A DNA stretch of 64,000 bases, taken from the NCBI GenBank assembly GCA_049322515.1, contig JBMOQW010000010.1, positions 1 to 64,000 on the forward strand. Reading direction: 5' to 3'. Origin of the DNA: Parasulfuritortus sp049322515. GTDB taxonomy: Bacteria; Pseudomonadota; Gammaproteobacteria; Burkholderiales; Thiobacillaceae. The translations under genes and the position numbers were made by a program. Shown piece by piece: positions 62,948 through 64,000 of the stretch (positions are counted from its first letter, which is position 1; each line of letters opens with the position of its first letter). The notes beneath the pieces were generated by a model. It saw only the letters and a program-made list of their open reading frames with translations. It was not told the origin of the DNA and made no database searches.

Positions 62948-64000
62948 TCAGCGCAACGCCTTGAGATCGTAGGGCAACGGGCGGGCCGGATACGGTGCCT
63001 GGGCGGCGACCGCCGCCGACAGGGCTTGCATGCGCGCTGCCGAGGCAGGATGACTGGACAGGAACTCCGGCACGGCCCCCTCCCGCGCCGCCAGCTTGGC
63101 GAAGAAGGACACCATGCCATGCGGCGCAATGCCGGCACGACGCAATGCCGCCAGGCCACCGAGATCGGCCTCGCGCTCCAGATCGCGGCCATAGGCCAGG
63201 CCGCCCAGATGCTCCGCCAGCCCGGCCCAGGCACCGCCCGAGACATCCCCCAGGGCCAACGCCAGGAGCGCACGCCAGCCCAGGCCATGGAGCAGGTTTT
63301 TCAGGCTGTGCCGCAACTCGACGTGCTGAACTTCATGCGCCAGCACGCCGGCCACCTCCTCGGCCGTGTCGGCGGCACGGATCAATCCGTTATGCACCAC
63401 CACCACCCCGCCCGGCAAGGCGAAGGCGTTGATTTCCGGATCGTCGACCAGAAACCAGCGATACCGGTACGCCGAGCCCTCGGTCAGCCGGCCTCCCAGG
63501 CGTTCCACCATGGCCAGGGCGGGCCCCCCGTCGATCACTTTCTGGGATGGCCGCATCTGGGCCCAGGCCAGCTCGCCCAGGCGCGTTTCCTGGGCGACAT
63601 CGACCCGGTCGACGACCCAGCCGACCACCCGGTCGGCGTTCAGCCAGAACAGGCCGAGCAGAAACATCGGCAACACAGCCAGCCCGGCCACCAAGGCCAG
63701 CGCCACGGCGAACCGGCGCCGGCGGATCTGGCCCCGCTGGCGTGCCGCCCCAAGCGCATCCTGAAGCGCGGCCGGCGCGGCCTGGGCCAGCCAGGCCTCG
63801 GCTTCCGCCGCGGGCAGGTGGGCCGAGGCCGGCCCGGCCTCGGTGTCCCAGGCCAGGGTCCATTGACTGCCGTCGAAGCCGCCCCGCGCCAGACGCAGGT
63901 GCTCGGCCGGCACCGACCAGAGGTGGTCCGGCAGGCGGATGCGCAGACTGGCGCCGATGAAGGTCAAGGTCGCCGCTGCGCCGGCCGGTGCAAGTCCCGG
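62948..64000 (-). CDS. M48 family metallopeptidase (5' end at or beyond window edge)
   Basis: Membrane-anchored zinc peptidase. An N-terminal beta-rich domain (about the first 80 residues) is followed by one helix (VALALVAGLAVLPMFLLGLF) and a peptidase domain with HEVQH (VLAHEVQHVELRH) and the third ligand in READLGGLAAL, then FLSSHPASAARM. The layout is that of BepA/LoiP-like M48 proteins with an N-terminal DUF7092-type domain. A TTG at 63967 could start it, but the frame stays open to base 64000, so the true start may lie outside the window. Confidence 0.88.
   Translation of the reverse strand, partial: PGLAPAGAAATLTFIGASLRIRLPDHLWSVPAEHLRLARGGFDGSQWTLAWDTEAGPASAHLPAAEAEAWLAQAAPAALQDALGAARQRGQIRRRRFAVALALVAGLAVLPMFLLGLFWLNADRVVGWVVDRVDVAQETRLGELAWAQMRPSQKVIDGGPALAMVERLGGRLTEGSAYRYRWFLVDDPEINAFALPGGVVVVHNGLIRAADTAEEVAGVLAHEVQHVELRHSLKNLLHGLGWRALLALALGDVSGGAWAGLAEHLGGLAYGRDLEREADLGGLAALRRAGIAPHGMVSFFAKLAAREGAVPEFLSSHPASAARMQALSAAVAAQAPYPARPLPYDLKALR

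Overview
This 64 kb window is a gene-dense, high-GC chromosomal segment of a Gram-negative proteobacterium. LolA, LptD and SurA indicate an outer membrane. The GlyRS is the two-gene glyQ/glyS type. The orders pepP-ubiH-ubiI-like, rpe-gph-trpE, and amgK-murU divergent from lptD-surA-pdxA-rsmA point to a betaproteobacterium. This placement is inference from gene content; the genus cannot be read from the sequence. I saw no tRNA, rRNA, CRISPR array, insertion sequence or prophage, and no gene-free stretch longer than about 300 bases.

Layout. 1-3102: ftsK and lolA behind three 24-bp tandem repeats. 3137-14291: a tightly overlapping 13-gene operon for a membrane-bound, complex I-related oxidoreductase of the Mrp/Mbh/Mbx class. 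It has Mrp-type ion-translocation subunits, two antiporter-like subunits fused into one 1041-residue chain, NuoH/B/C/D-like core subunits, a NuoI-like ferredoxin subunit fused to a GltD/NfnB-type FAD-NAD(P) oxidoreductase, and a ferritin-like diiron protein. 14456-20173 (minus): rpe-gph-trpE-(exported coiled-coil protein)-trpG-trpD, with a probable Trp attenuator between gph and trpE. 20285-22252: apaG, mltA and a small YjfB-like gene. 22256-29549 (minus): amgK, murU, pepP, two UbiH-family hydroxylases, dsbC and a TonB-like protein. In this block the 5' ends of murU and ubiH are each duplicated around GC-rich hairpin inserts. 29601-34955: lptD, surA, pdxA, rsmA. 34906-42125: a c-di-GMP-rich block (GGDEF response regulator, divergent HD-GYP phosphodiesterase, membrane GGDEF protein) with a CDF transporter, YgjP-like metalloprotease, plsC and gmhB. 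42136-45267: glyS/glyQ. 45417-59929: a giant secreted multidomain protein (about 4057 residues) followed by a TMTC-like GT-C glycosyltransferase with TPR and an unknown membrane protein. 59911-64000: mogA, a PAS/haem-type chemoreceptor and an M48 peptidase cut by or close to the window edge.

How the genes work together. The 13-gene operon probably couples electron transfer between NAD(P)H and an unidentified partner to Na+ or H+ translocation. Both residue pairs expected for ion pumping are visible in the fused antiporter subunit. The NuoD-like subunit keeps only the N-terminal CxxC of NiFe hydrogenases, so it is neither a hydrogenase nor ordinary complex I. The most novel items are this complex with its fusions, the giant adhesin-like protein with a neighbouring glycosyltransferase, the start-codon duplications that preserve ATGA coupling, and the trp leader.
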